Shown here in pieces: positions 1 to 7,601 of a stretch of DNA of 64,000 nucleotides (position 1 is the stretch's first letter; every line of letters starts with the position of its first letter). Source of the DNA: Caballeronia sp. GAFFF1 (GTDB taxonomy: Bacteria > Pseudomonadota > Gammaproteobacteria > Burkholderiales > Burkholderiaceae); assembly GCF_023630705.1 (NCBI RefSeq), contig NZ_JALQEM010000030.1, forward strand, positions 1-64,000. Reading direction: 5' to 3'. The position numbers and the translations under genes were made by a program. The notes under the pieces were generated by a model. The model did not search any database. It was not told the origin of the DNA and saw only the letters and a list, made by a program, of their open reading frames with translations.

Positions 1-387
1 CAACGGTTCATCCATGCGCTTGCTCACGAGGGCGTTGGCTTCGGCCTGGGTCTGCTGGGTGGTTCGCGCGATGACCTGCATGTCGGCGAGCGGGTTGTGC
101 AGCGCGCGCTGCACAACCTCATTCGCGTTGAACGGCGGCTTGCCCGACGACGACGCGATCTGCTTCGCGATGGACTCCAGATCGCCCAGCGTGCGGCGCA
201 AAATCTCGAGCTGCTTGTCGCGCAACGCCTCGATGCCGCCGAACGCGACGCGATTGGTGGCCGCGAGCGCCTCGACGTCCTTGCGCCGCGATTCCATGAT
301 GGCGGTGACGTCGAACCCTGGTAGCTGATACTGCTGGAACATGGCGGCAAACTGGCTGAACGGATCGCTGAATTTTGATTGATTCAT
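1..387 (-). CDS. Phasin family protein, 3' end cut by window edge
   Basis: The 129 visible codons encode a helical, Gln/Ala/Lys-rich protein starting MNQSKFSDPF. The middle part (DVTAIMESRRKDVEAL, then ATNRVAFGGIEALRDKQ) is the phasin signature of an amphipathic helix with an 'N..AF.G..AL..KQ' pattern. Phasins coat polyhydroxyalkanoate granules in the cytoplasm. The start at 387 is preceded on the minus strand by a clear GGGAGG. The C-terminus lies outside the window, so length cannot be compared with the family. It could also be a phasin-like protein not bound to PHA granules. Confidence 0.8.
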   Translation of the reverse strand, partial: MNQSKFSDPFSQFAAMFQQYQLPGFDVTAIMESRRKDVEALAATNRVAFGGIEALRDKQLEILRRTLGDLESIAKQIASSSGKPPFNANEVVQRALHNPLADMQVIARTTQQTQAEANALVSKRMDEPL

Positions 388-638
388 CTTGCCTCCCAGG
401 TTCATTCGGACAAGCGCGGGCGCGATTCGATGACCGTCGCCTTCACGCGGCAGTGCGCCGTTTGCCGCACTTTCGCAACCAGCGGCCGGCTCCTGATACT
501 ACCAATTTACGTGTCCGAAATGGGGCAAGGGAAAACACCAGATCGCGCCACACACGACTTGATTCAGGTCAAATGCGGCTCGCTGCAAACGACCATCATA
601 AGAATGAAGAAGCCGCGCAAGGCGGCGTGGAGAAAGCG

Positions 639-830
639 ATGGTCAAAGCCGAAGCGCGCATCGTCGCGGCGGCGATCGCGGTTTTCGTGGCGCTCGCGGG
701 CATCATGGTCGCGCTGCACGGGCTTGTCTTCGACAGGCAGGCCGCGCTCGATTACGGCGCGCTTGCCGTTCTGATCGGCGTCGCGTCGTTCGCGGTCCTC
801 TTGATGCCAATGCCTGAAGACCACGCCTGA
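639..830 (+). CDS. Small two-TM membrane protein, unknown function
   Basis: A 63-aa protein with two hydrophobic stretches, about residues 7-28 (AAAIAVFVALAGIMVALHG) and 39-56 (YGALAVLIGVASFAVLLM), and short charged ends. I chose this ATG because GGAGAAA lies 4-10 bases upstream; the same frame is open further upstream but without a good ribosome site. It converges with the minus-strand gene at 860. I do not recognise a family, and an inner-membrane location is inferred from hydrophobicity only. Confidence 0.55.
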   Translation: MVKAEARIVAAAIAVFVALAGIMVALHGLVFDRQAALDYGALAVLIGVASFAVLLMPMPEDHA

Positions 831-859
831 CGTTCTTGCCGACCCCGGCGTGCGCCGCG

Positions 860-1234
860 TCAGAAATATTCGTCGCCCGCGAATACGCTGTGCTCGGCCT
901 TGATCTGCGCGCGATCGACGCACTGCACATGCCAGCGGCCGACGCGCGGGTTCGACGCGCCCTCGGCATACCACAGCACGCGCCCGGCAACGCCTTCGGG
1001 CGGGCCGCCGGGCGCTTCCACATCGAGCTCTTCCAGCTTGCAGACGGGCTGCTGCTCATGCGGATGGCAGATCAGCGTGCCGTCCGCCGCGGAACCGAGC
1101 GCGCCCCAGTCCGGCACGTCCACCGACTGATGGCCTTCGCGGGACCAGCGGCGAGTTTCCTTGTCGAGCCACAGGATGGCGTAGGCGGCGGGTGGCGCGC
1201 CCTCGAAACCATCGAGCTTGACGGTGATACGCAT
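860..1234 (-). CDS. Hypothetical protein, 124 aa
   Basis: Starts MRITVKLDGF and ends AGDEYF. It is soluble-looking, rich in acidic residues and Trp, with no signal peptide or membrane segment. The middle contains a CHPHEQQPVCK stretch, where two Cys and two His could bind metal, but no family is recognised. The start is supported by GGAGG a few bases upstream on the minus strand; an in-frame ATG four codons earlier is less well placed. It stands alone, converging with the small membrane-protein gene on its downstream side. Confidence 0.6.
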   Translation of the reverse strand: MRITVKLDGFEGAPPAAYAILWLDKETRRWSREGHQSVDVPDWGALGSAADGTLICHPHEQQPVCKLEELDVEAPGGPPEGVAGRVLWYAEGASNPRVGRWHVQCVDRAQIKAEHSVFAGDEYF

Positions 1235-1568
1235 GACATCCTCCATGAAACGAGTTTCGACGGGGCGGACGCTGACTGCGTTAGCGGCGTGTTGTGGGTT
1301 GCGTCGCTGGAGCTTCGAATCGGGTTCGACTATGCGCGAGACATTGGGTTCACGAGCGATTAAAAGCAAGTCCGGTGCCGATGTCGTGAAACTCCCGCGC
1401 GCGTGCTTCCAGCATAGTCTCGGCCGCTGACGCTTTGACGACAACCGTCATCATCGCGTGGATATGGCTTTGCAGACGAGCGCCAGACGAGTGCGCCGTG
1501 CACCACCGCGTCCGGTTTGCGCCCGGGATCGGGCTTTCGAGAAAGATAAGCTGCATAACGAACGATCG
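1235..1568. other. Intergenic stretch, no convincing gene
   Basis: About 330 bases between two minus-strand genes. A 68-codon minus-strand frame (1350-1556) is open but lacks a ribosome site and resembles nothing I know. The stretch probably holds the promoter of the 124-aa hypothetical gene and the 3' end of the Crp/Fnr transcript. I see no hairpin with a T tract. Confidence 0.4.
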
Positions 1569-2252
1569 TCAGACTCGCGCGAGCCGCGCTCGGTCGACAA
1601 TATGCAAACGCCGCCCGGTGAGTTCGATGGCCTGCTCGCGTTGCAGCTTCGACAACGCGCGGCTCACCGTTTCGAGTTCCAGTCCGAGATGGCTCGCTAT
1701 ATCGGCGCGCGTCATGGGCAACAGCATGTCGGCGCAATCGTCCAGAGCGAGTCGTGACGACAAATCGAGCAGGAATGCGCCGACGCGTTCGCGCGCGGGC
1801 AGGGTGCCGAGCATCACCGCGAGCCGTGCCGCGCGCACGATTTCCACGCTCATGATGGCGAGCAGCGCGTGCTGCATCCGCGCATATTCGCGGCACAACG
1901 GTTCGAGAATTCCGACCGGCATGATGCGCACGACGCTGTCTTCCAGCGCGACGGCATCGCTTTGATGACAGCCGGTGCAAATGCCATCGAGCCCGAGCGT
2001 TTCGTCTGCCAAATGGAAAGCGGTGACCTGCGTGCGCGGGGCGGTGTCGCCGGCGGCGGCGAGGCAGACGGCGACGCTCTTGAAGCTGCCGGACTGCACC
2101 GTATAGAGGCTTCGAAGCGGCTCGGCGGCGCAGTAGAGCGCGTCGCCGCGAACGACCGAACGAGTCGGAAACGCGATGCCGTCGGTGTCCGCAAAGTGCA
2201 CATGCAGGGCGGCGGGCCGACGCGCGTCGTCGAAATCGGTGGCGCTGACCAT
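1569..2252 (-). CDS. Crp/Fnr-family transcriptional regulator with CXXCH in the sensor domain
   Basis: A 227-aa protein with an N-terminal cyclic-nucleotide-binding-like beta roll (about residues 20-120), a dimerisation helix, and a C-terminal winged helix (about 180-220). Its recognition helix reads ETVSRALSKL, the FNR-type E..SR signature, which predicts a TTGAT-N4-ATCAA-like site. The N-terminal cysteine cluster that holds the 4Fe-4S centre in FNR is absent. Instead residues 92-96 read CTGCH, and further Cys sit at 41 and 63. The start has GGGAGAA upstream. Oxygen sensing by FeS is therefore unlikely; thiol or haem-based sensing is possible but unproven. It lies 62 bases upstream of the histidine kinase's 3' end on the same strand. 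Confidence 0.85.
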   Translation of the reverse strand: MVSATDFDDARRPAALHVHFADTDGIAFPTRSVVRGDALYCAAEPLRSLYTVQSGSFKSVAVCLAAAGDTAPRTQVTAFHLADETLGLDGICTGCHQSDAVALEDSVVRIMPVGILEPLCREYARMQHALLAIMSVEIVRAARLAVMLGTLPARERVGAFLLDLSSRLALDDCADMLLPMTRADIASHLGLELETVSRALSKLQREQAIELTGRRLHIVDRARLARV

Positions 2253-2314
2253 GCGCGTTCTCCCGCAAGTTCCACGCTTCCAGTATGGTCTACGCCGCGC
2301 GCAACGGAAATGCA

Positions 2315-3646
2315 TCAATTGGCAACGGCATTCGCCAGCGGCAAGACAATCTGCGCCTGTGCGCCGCCGCCTTCGCGTGGACGCAGTTCGAGCGTGCCGC
2401 CGTGCAGCCGCGCGATGCGCTCCACAATGGCGAGCCCAAGGCCCGTGCCCTTCGGCTGGCCCTCGCCGCCGCCGCGCTTGAACGGCTGCTTGAGCGACTC
2501 CGCGTCGTGCGTGCCGAGGCCCTTGCCGCGATCCTCCACGACGATGCAGACACTGCGCGTCTTTTCGTCCATCCACGTGCGCACGCCGAGCCCGACGACG
2601 CCATACAGCACCGCGTTTTGCATCAGATTCATCAGCATGCGCATCATGCCGATGGGACGGAAGGCGAACGGCGGTATGTCCCCGAGCGACAGCGCGAACT
2701 CGTGGCCGAGGCCCGCGAAATCCGCGGCGAGATTCGCGACGAGCGCATTGATGTCGCCGACGACAGGCGACTCTTTCGCGCCGCTGCCCGCATAGTCCAT
2801 GAACTGCTGGAGAATCGTGTCGATCTGGTCCAGATAGCCTTCCGCCGAGGCCGCGAACGATGCGTCCACCGAAGGCACCGAAGACATCGCCATGGCGAGG
2901 CGCAGCTTGGTCATCGGCGTGCGGATGTCGTGCGAGATGCCGGCGAGCATCAGCGCGCGCGTGGCCTCGGCTTCGGCGAGCGCCGCTGTCATGCGATTGA
3001 ACGCAGCGCTCACTTGCGCGATCTCAGTCGGGCCGTCGGTCGGCAACACGCCCGGCTCGCCGCCTGCGGACAAGCGCCGCGCGGCATCGGCGAGATCGGC
3101 GAGCGGGCGGTTCAGGTGGCGTTGAATCGCGTACGCCGTCGCGATGGCGAGCGCGCCGAGCCCGAGCGACAGCAAAAGCGTCGTGGTCAGCCCGTCGTCA
3201 TGCGCGGCTTCGGGCACGGCAAGCGCGATCCAGCGCGGCTCGCCTGCGAGATGCACGCGAATCCACAAGCGCTGCTGCGCGTCGGCGGATGTCTCGGCGC
3301 TTTGCCAGCGAACCGGCATATCGGCGGGCAGATGACGACGCAGGCTTTCGACGAAGGTATCGCGCTGATACGTCCGATAAAAGCGCAGCCACGAGCGGGG
3401 CGGCTCCGTGTTCGCGCTCGATGGCAGATCCGCGCGGGCGTCGAGGCGCGCCGTGCCGGCCGGCATGTCGCGCAGCACCGTATCGAGCGTCTCGATGTAA
3501 CTTGCGAACGTCGCGGCGGCCCGCTCGATGCGCGGCGTCTGAATAAGGTGCAGGAGCACGGCGAGCGCGCAGACCTGACTCACCGCGACGAGCGCGACGA
3601 GCAGCAGCACGTTGCGCGCGAAAAGCGAGCGCGGCGCGAAGCTCAC
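2315..3646 (-). CDS. Sensor histidine kinase (EnvZ/OmpR-type pair)
   Basis: A 443-aa inner-membrane kinase. TM1 is about residues 13-36, followed by a periplasmic loop of ~115 residues, TM2 about 155-175, a HAMP segment (~176-228), the H-box GISHDIRTP with phospho-acceptor His239, and a C-terminal HATPase domain with N-box (NLMQNAVLYG), G1 (DRGKGLG) and G2 (GTGLGLAIVER) motifs. The GTG start overlaps the stop of the response regulator by four bases (GTGA), so the two are translationally coupled. With the EF-hand gene further upstream this forms a three-gene unit. The signal sensed is unknown. Confidence 0.93.
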   Translation of the reverse strand: MSFAPRSLFARNVLLLVALVAVSQVCALAVLLHLIQTPRIERAAATFASYIETLDTVLRDMPAGTARLDARADLPSSANTEPPRSWLRFYRTYQRDTFVESLRRHLPADMPVRWQSAETSADAQQRLWIRVHLAGEPRWIALAVPEAAHDDGLTTTLLLSLGLGALAIATAYAIQRHLNRPLADLADAARRLSAGGEPGVLPTDGPTEIAQVSAAFNRMTAALAEAEATRALMLAGISHDIRTPMTKLRLAMAMSSVPSVDASFAASAEGYLDQIDTILQQFMDYAGSGAKESPVVGDINALVANLAADFAGLGHEFALSLGDIPPFAFRPIGMMRMLMNLMQNAVLYGVVGLGVRTWMDEKTRSVCIVVEDRGKGLGTHDAESLKQPFKRGGGEGQPKGTGLGLAIVERIARLHGGTLELRPREGGGAQAQIVLPLANAVAN

Positions 3647-4356
3647 GGCTCGATATCCGCGAGCAGCATATAGCCGACGCCCCACACGGTCTTGATAAAG
3701 CGCGGCTTGGCCGGGTCGTCTTCGATCAGCTGACGCAGGCGCAGCACCTGCACGTCGATGCTGCGGTCGAGCGCGTCGTGCTCGCGGCCGCGCGTTCGGG
3801 CGATGAGATTATCGCGGCTCACCGCGCGATTCGGCGACGATCCGAGCGCGTTGAGCAACTGCATCTGCGCCGAGTGGATCTCGAACGGCTCGCCGCCACG
3901 AAACAGGCGTTGCTTGCCGAGATCCAGCCGGAAGTCGCCGAAGCGAATGACTTGCGTGGTCAGCGTCGGATCGCCTGCTGCAATCTTCTGGCGACGCAGC
4001 AGCGCGCGCACGCGGGCGACGAGTTCTTGCGGCAGGAACGGCTTTGCCAGATAGTCGTCCGCGCCGGTTTCGAGCCCGACCACTTTGTCGACCGGATCGC
4101 CTTTTGCGGTGAGCATGAGGATGGGCAGCGTATGGCCTTCGGCGCGCAAGCGGCGGCACACGGAGAGGCCGTCTTCCGGTTCCATCATCCAGTCGAGCAC
4201 GAGCAGGTCGTACGGTTCGCGCTGAAGATAACGGTCGAGGCGCTTGCCGTTTTCCACGACGCGCACCTCGAACCCTTGCGACGTGAGAAACCGCTGGAGC
4301 ATGTTGCGCAGTTCGGCTTCGTCATCGAGCACGATGATCTTCGGCGCGGTTTCCAT
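3643..4356 (-). CDS. OmpR/PhoB-type response regulator
   Basis: A 237-aa DNA-binding regulator. The receiver domain (1-~120) shows the acidic pair D11/D12, phospho-acceptor D55 (LVLDWMM), T83 and K105 (AKPF). The C-terminal winged-helix domain (~135-235) ends with the characteristic VWGVGY motif. It is presumably phosphorylated by the kinase encoded directly downstream, with which it overlaps by four bases. The EF-hand protein gene ends only 13 bases upstream of this start, so all three are probably co-transcribed. The regulon is not evident from the sequence. Confidence 0.93.
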   Translation of the reverse strand: METAPKIIVLDDEAELRNMLQRFLTSQGFEVRVVENGKRLDRYLQREPYDLLVLDWMMEPEDGLSVCRRLRAEGHTLPILMLTAKGDPVDKVVGLETGADDYLAKPFLPQELVARVRALLRRQKIAAGDPTLTTQVIRFGDFRLDLGKQRLFRGGEPFEIHSAQMQLLNALGSSPNRAVSRDNLIARTRGREHDALDRSIDVQVLRLRQLIEDDPAKPRFIKTVWGVGYMLLADIEP

Positions 4357-4369
4357 GAGATGGCCCCGG

Positions 4370-4678
4370 TCAGCGTTGCGCGGCGTGCTCGCGCATGAAG
4401 GCTTCGATCTGCGGCAGCGTCACGTAGCCGTTTTTCTGCGTGTCGATCTCGTCGAAGTGCTTCGCGACCTTCGGCATGCCGGTGGATGCCTGATCGCGCG
4501 TGAGCTTGCCGTCGTGCGTGACGTTCGCTTGCGCGAAGCGCGTTTGCAGCATCTGCATGCCGCGTTCGACGCGCGGCGAGACGCCCATCGGCTGCGTCGC
4601 GGTCTGCGCGAACGCGGGGGCGGAAAGAAGGGCGAGGCATGTGGCCAATGAAGCAATTGAAGCGGCAATCTTCTGCAC
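4370..4678 (-). CDS. Periplasmic EF-hand-like protein, first gene of a two-component operon
   Basis: A 102-aa protein with a signal peptide (residues 1-24, cut after APAFA) and two degenerate EF-hand loops at about 52-63 (N.T.DGKL) and 79-90 (D.Q.NGYV). Both have Gln rather than Glu at position 12, so Ca2+ affinity may be weak. I chose the GTG start because AAGGAGAA lies just upstream on the minus strand; an upstream ATG would place a charged stretch before the signal peptide. The location directly upstream of a response regulator and sensor kinase suggests a periplasmic accessory or target protein of that system, possibly linked to Ca2+ or Mg2+. This role is inferred. Confidence 0.8.
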   Translation of the reverse strand: MQKIAASIASLATCLALLSAPAFAQTATQPMGVSPRVERGMQMLQTRFAQANVTHDGKLTRDQASTGMPKVAKHFDEIDTQKNGYVTLPQIEAFMREHAAQR

Positions 4679-4933
4679 GACGTTCTCCTTGTCGAGATGC
4701 AAAGCGAAGTAATCGGTGACAGAGATTTTTATTGAGGCGCGCATCGAAGGCAATGACAGCGGCGCGACGAATCATGTCGAGATATTTCGTGGTCCGCGCT
4801 CATGCACCGTGCCGACATACGGCGACACAAGTTGCCGCTAACGCTTTCGTTTCTCCTTGGCTATCGTTGCTCGGGTCGCGCATTCAGCGATTGAACCCAT
4901 CGATTCGACTCATCGATACGAAAGGACATCACG

Positions 4934-5290
4934 ATGAACATCCGTCTGCTCAGTCTTTCCGCCGCCGCCGCTTTCACGTTGACCTGCACGCAGAGCGCGT
5001 CGGCGGGAACGGCCGTTCAGGTCTCCTATATCGCGCCGGCCGTGGTCTATGCGCCCCCGCCGCGTCCGGTTTACTACTACGCGCCTCCCGCGCCGCCTTA
5101 CTACTATGTGCCCGCACGTACGGTCGTCGCTGTGCCGGTCGCGCCGCCCGTCGCGGTGATCGCGCCGCCGCCTCCGCCGCCGAAACCGCCGGTCGTGGTC
5201 GTGAGCGCGCCGGTGCGCGTGTACGCGCCGCCCGTGCGTGTCATGTATGCGCAGCCGGTCGTGGCCGCGCCGATGGTCGTCGTGCGTTGA
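4934..5290 (+). CDS. Secreted Pro/Val/Tyr-rich low-complexity protein
   Basis: A 118-aa protein with a clear signal peptide (MNIRLLSLSAAAAFTLTC up to QSASA). The mature part is made almost wholly of Pro, Val, Ala and Tyr with PPP, YYYAPP and VVV runs. Such proteins are common in Burkholderiaceae envelopes but have no assigned function. An AAAGGA sits about eight bases before the ATG. It is transcribed divergently from the EF-hand/two-component unit across a 255-base gap that must hold both promoters, so it is a candidate target of that regulator. Confidence 0.7.
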   Translation: MNIRLLSLSAAAAFTLTCTQSASAGTAVQVSYIAPAVVYAPPPRPVYYYAPPAPPYYYVPARTVVAVPVAPPVAVIAPPPPPPKPPVVVVSAPVRVYAPPVRVMYAQPVVAAPMVVVR

Positions 5291-5295
5291 CCGCG

Positions 5296-5315
5296 ATGCA
5301 CTGAGCATAGTGCAT
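5296..5315 (+). terminator. Hairpin after the Pro-rich gene
   Basis: Perfect 7-bp inverted repeat ATGCACT / AGTGCAT with a 6-nt loop, five bases after the stop codon and followed by TTTC. The T tract is short, so it may be a weak terminator or an RNA-stabilising hairpin. Confidence 0.4.
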
Positions 5316-5460
5316 TTCGCCAGCGCCATGGGAACGCGCGGGCGCGGGACCGATGCTTGCGCTCAAGCCTGCGACGACGCATGCACGGCTTCTATACTGA
5401 ATGAACCACGTCGGCGCACGGCGTCCGTGGCGTGGCAATCGTCAGAAGGAGGGCCGAGCC

Positions 5461-5742
5461 ATGTTGTTCATCGTCAGTTGGACCGCGCTGCCCGAAGTCC
5501 GCGAGCGGGCAGCGGAGCGGTTTCTTCAGAACGCCGGCGCGCCGCCGGACGGCGTCCGATTGCTCGGGCGCTGGCACGGTATCGGGTCGATACGCGGCTT
5601 CGGCGTGGCAGAGAGCGACGAGATCGAGCCGGTCGCGCGATGGGCGTACGAATGGTCCGATCTGTTCACGCTCGACATCATGCCCGCGCTGACGGACGAA
5701 CAGCTCGGCAAGCTGCTCGCCGATGCGGCCGGGCGGCGTTAG
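5461..5742 (+). CDS. DUF3303-family protein
   Basis: A 93-aa cytoplasmic protein starting MLFIVSWTALPEVRERA, with the conserved 'GR.H......GF...E..D' pattern and a C-terminal Asp/Ile/Met-rich helix typical of DUF3303 small proteins. The fold is probably a ferredoxin-like dimeric alpha-beta barrel; function is unknown. AGGAGGG precedes the ATG at good spacing, which rules out the ATG at 5401. The next gene begins 45 bases downstream on the same strand. Confidence 0.75.
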   Translation: MLFIVSWTALPEVRERAAERFLQNAGAPPDGVRLLGRWHGIGSIRGFGVAESDEIEPVARWAYEWSDLFTLDIMPALTDEQLGKLLADAAGRR

Positions 5743-5787
5743 ACGTTTTCGCGGCGAAATCGGGGATACCCCGGACAGGAGACAAGC

Positions 5788-6627
5788 GTGACGCAAGCCA
5801 CTACCAACGAACCGTGCATCATTTCCGTCGCCATTACGGGGTCGGTGCCGCGCAAGAAGGACAACCCGGCGGTCCCCATCACGATCGCCGAGCAAATAGA
5901 AAGCACCCACGAGGCGTACGAAGCCGGCGCGACGCTCGTGCACCTGCATGTGCGCGACGAAGAAGAGCGGTCGAGCTCGGACCGGCATCGCTTCGAAGAA
6001 CTACAGGACGGCATCCGCAAGCATTGCCCGGACATCATCATTCAGTTCTCGACCGGCGGCCGCGGACGATCGTTCGAGCAGCGCGGCGCGATGCTGGACC
6101 TGAAGCCGGACATGGCGTCGCTCGCTACCGGTTCGGTGAATTTTCCGACGATCGTCTATGAGAATCCGCCCGACTTCGTGCGCTCGCTCGCGCAACTCAT
6201 GCTCGATCACAACGTGAAGCCCGAAATCGAAGTCTTCGATTTGGCGATGCTGTACAGCACGGTCGATCTGGTGAATCAAGGCTTGCTCAAGCGGCCGGTC
6301 CACGTCCAGTTCGTGCTCGGCGTGAAAAACGCACTGCCGGCGCGGCGCGAGATTCTCGAATTCGAAGTCGAGCAACTGAAGAAGCATTTGCCCGACGCAA
6401 CGTGGGTGGCGGCGGGCATCGGGCGGCACCAGCTCGAAGTGAATCACTGGACGCTGCAAATGGGCGGCCACTGCCGGACCGGCCTCGAAGACAACGTCCG
6501 CTGGGACAAAGACACGCTCGCGGAAAGCAACGCGCAACTGGTGAGCCGGGTGGCGTCGTTGTGCGCTGAGTACGGGCGTCCGGTGGCGAGCGCGAAGGAG
6601 GCGCGCCGGCTGCTTTCGCTTGAATAG
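5788..6627 (+). CDS. BKACE-family (DUF849) beta-keto acid cleavage enzyme
   Basis: A 279-aa TIM-barrel enzyme of the family that includes 3-keto-5-aminohexanoate cleavage enzyme. Family members condense a beta-keto acid with acetyl-CoA to give a CoA ester and acetoacetate. The metal-binding HLHVRD motif is at residues 52-57 (His52, His54) and the conserved GGH.R.GLEDN segment is near the C-terminus. Length is somewhat short of the usual 270-310 range but complete. The specific substrate cannot be read from sequence. The GntR regulator follows 146 bases downstream, which suggests co-regulation with the lyase and importer genes. Confidence 0.88.
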   Translation: MTQATTNEPCIISVAITGSVPRKKDNPAVPITIAEQIESTHEAYEAGATLVHLHVRDEEERSSSDRHRFEELQDGIRKHCPDIIIQFSTGGRGRSFEQRGAMLDLKPDMASLATGSVNFPTIVYENPPDFVRSLAQLMLDHNVKPEIEVFDLAMLYSTVDLVNQGLLKRPVHVQFVLGVKNALPARREILEFEVEQLKKHLPDATWVAAGIGRHQLEVNHWTLQMGGHCRTGLEDNVRWDKDTLAESNAQLVSRVASLCAEYGRPVASAKEARRLLSLE

Positions 6628-6773
6628 CTTCCGCCAAGACGCCTTGAGGACAGGGCGGGCACCCGCGAGTGTCAGGTGCCCCGCTCGGCTCGATGCCAAC
6701 GACGCGGCAGCCAATTGCCGGTAAATCTGCCTTACAATCGTCGTCTACCCTGACAAGCCTGTCCAGCGTGAAC

Positions 6774-7466
6774 ATGAACGAGCGTAAGTCGCCCGGCTTG
6801 GCCGACCGCATCTACAGCGACATTCTCAACAGCATCATCGAAGGCGAGTTCAAGGAAGGCGACCGGCTCATGACCGAGCACGCGCTCGCGGACCGCTTCG
6901 CGACTTCGCGGCCGACCGTGCGCGAAGCGCTGGCGCGTCTGCGCGCGGACGGCATCATCGTGACGCGGCGCGGCTCGGGCACGACCGTCGGCCGCCGTCC
7001 CGATCCGGACGTGCGCCGCTTCGCCCCGCTCGAAACGCTCTCCGACATTCGCCGCTGCTACGAATTCCGCATCGTCACGGAGGCGGGCGCGGCGGAACTC
7101 GCGGCGCAGAAAGCCGACGAGGACGATCTTTTTGCCATCGAGCAAGCGTGGAAGCAGCTCGAACGCGTGGTGGAGGCGCAGCAGGGCATCGGCGCGAGCG
7201 ATGACTTCGCGTTTCATCTTGCAGTGGCCCGCGCATCGAAGAATCAGTTCTTTATCAGCGCGATGTCGTTTATCGAAGAGCAGGTCGTCTTCAGCATGAA
7301 TCTCTCGCGCAACCTGTCGCTTGTGAAGACGCTCGAACGGCAGCGGCTCGTGCAGCGAGAACACCTCGATATCCTCGAAGCCATTCGCGCGCGCGACTCC
7401 GTGCGCGCCGGCGAGGCGATGAAAACGCATCTCGCGGGTGCGCTGGAGCGCATGTTCGGCAACTAG
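6774..7466 (+). CDS. FadR-subfamily GntR transcriptional regulator
   Basis: A 230-aa regulator. The N-terminal winged helix (about 8-75) contains LADRFATSRPTVREAL and a wing RRGSGT, followed by an all-helical FCD effector domain (~95-225) with the metal-ligand pattern D/E..H...H (DDFAFHLAV; later REHLDIL and MKTHLAG). FCD proteins usually bind organic acids. I chose MNERK as start; in-frame ATGs at 6669 and 6693 would add a non-conserved tail. A 17-bp palindrome of the FadR-GntR type lies between this gene and the next and is the likely operator. Confidence 0.9.
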   Translation: MNERKSPGLADRIYSDILNSIIEGEFKEGDRLMTEHALADRFATSRPTVREALARLRADGIIVTRRGSGTTVGRRPDPDVRRFAPLETLSDIRRCYEFRIVTEAGAAELAAQKADEDDLFAIEQAWKQLERVVEAQQGIGASDDFAFHLAVARASKNQFFISAMSFIEEQVVFSMNLSRNLSLVKTLERQRLVQREHLDILEAIRARDSVRAGEAMKTHLAGALERMFGN

Positions 7467-7527
7467 ATGTCGTACGACTCCAGTCGGCGCATCCGGGGAA
7501 ACGCTGATTAACACCTCCTGATACGTG

Positions 7528-7563
7528 AAGTTGTTTGACAACTTTATGCCGCCTTGCTAGCTT
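7528..7563 (+). promoter_or_regulatory. Putative GntR operator overlapping a sigma-70 promoter
   Basis: Bases 7528-7544 form a perfect palindrome, 7-bp arms AAGTTGT / ACAACTT around a 3-nt centre TTG. This fits the TTGT-N3-ACAA pattern bound by FadR-type GntR proteins. A perfect -35 (TTGACA, 7535-7540) lies inside it, with TAGCTT (7558-7563) 17 bases further on. Repressor binding would occlude the polymerase. The ATG of the DapA-like gene is about 38 bases downstream of the -10. Confidence 0.7.
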
Positions 7564-7601
7564 CCACGCACGGTCAGCCCAAGCTGAGCGAGGCGTCATT
7601 C

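Noticed and set aside
1350..1556. 68-codon minus-strand frame downstream of the Crp/Fnr gene
   Set aside because: No ribosome site and no similarity I can recognise; left as intergenic.
2285..3673. 462-codon plus-strand frame over the histidine kinase
   Set aside because: The minus strand encodes all kinase motifs and a GTGA-coupled start; the plus frame is Arg/Ala noise.
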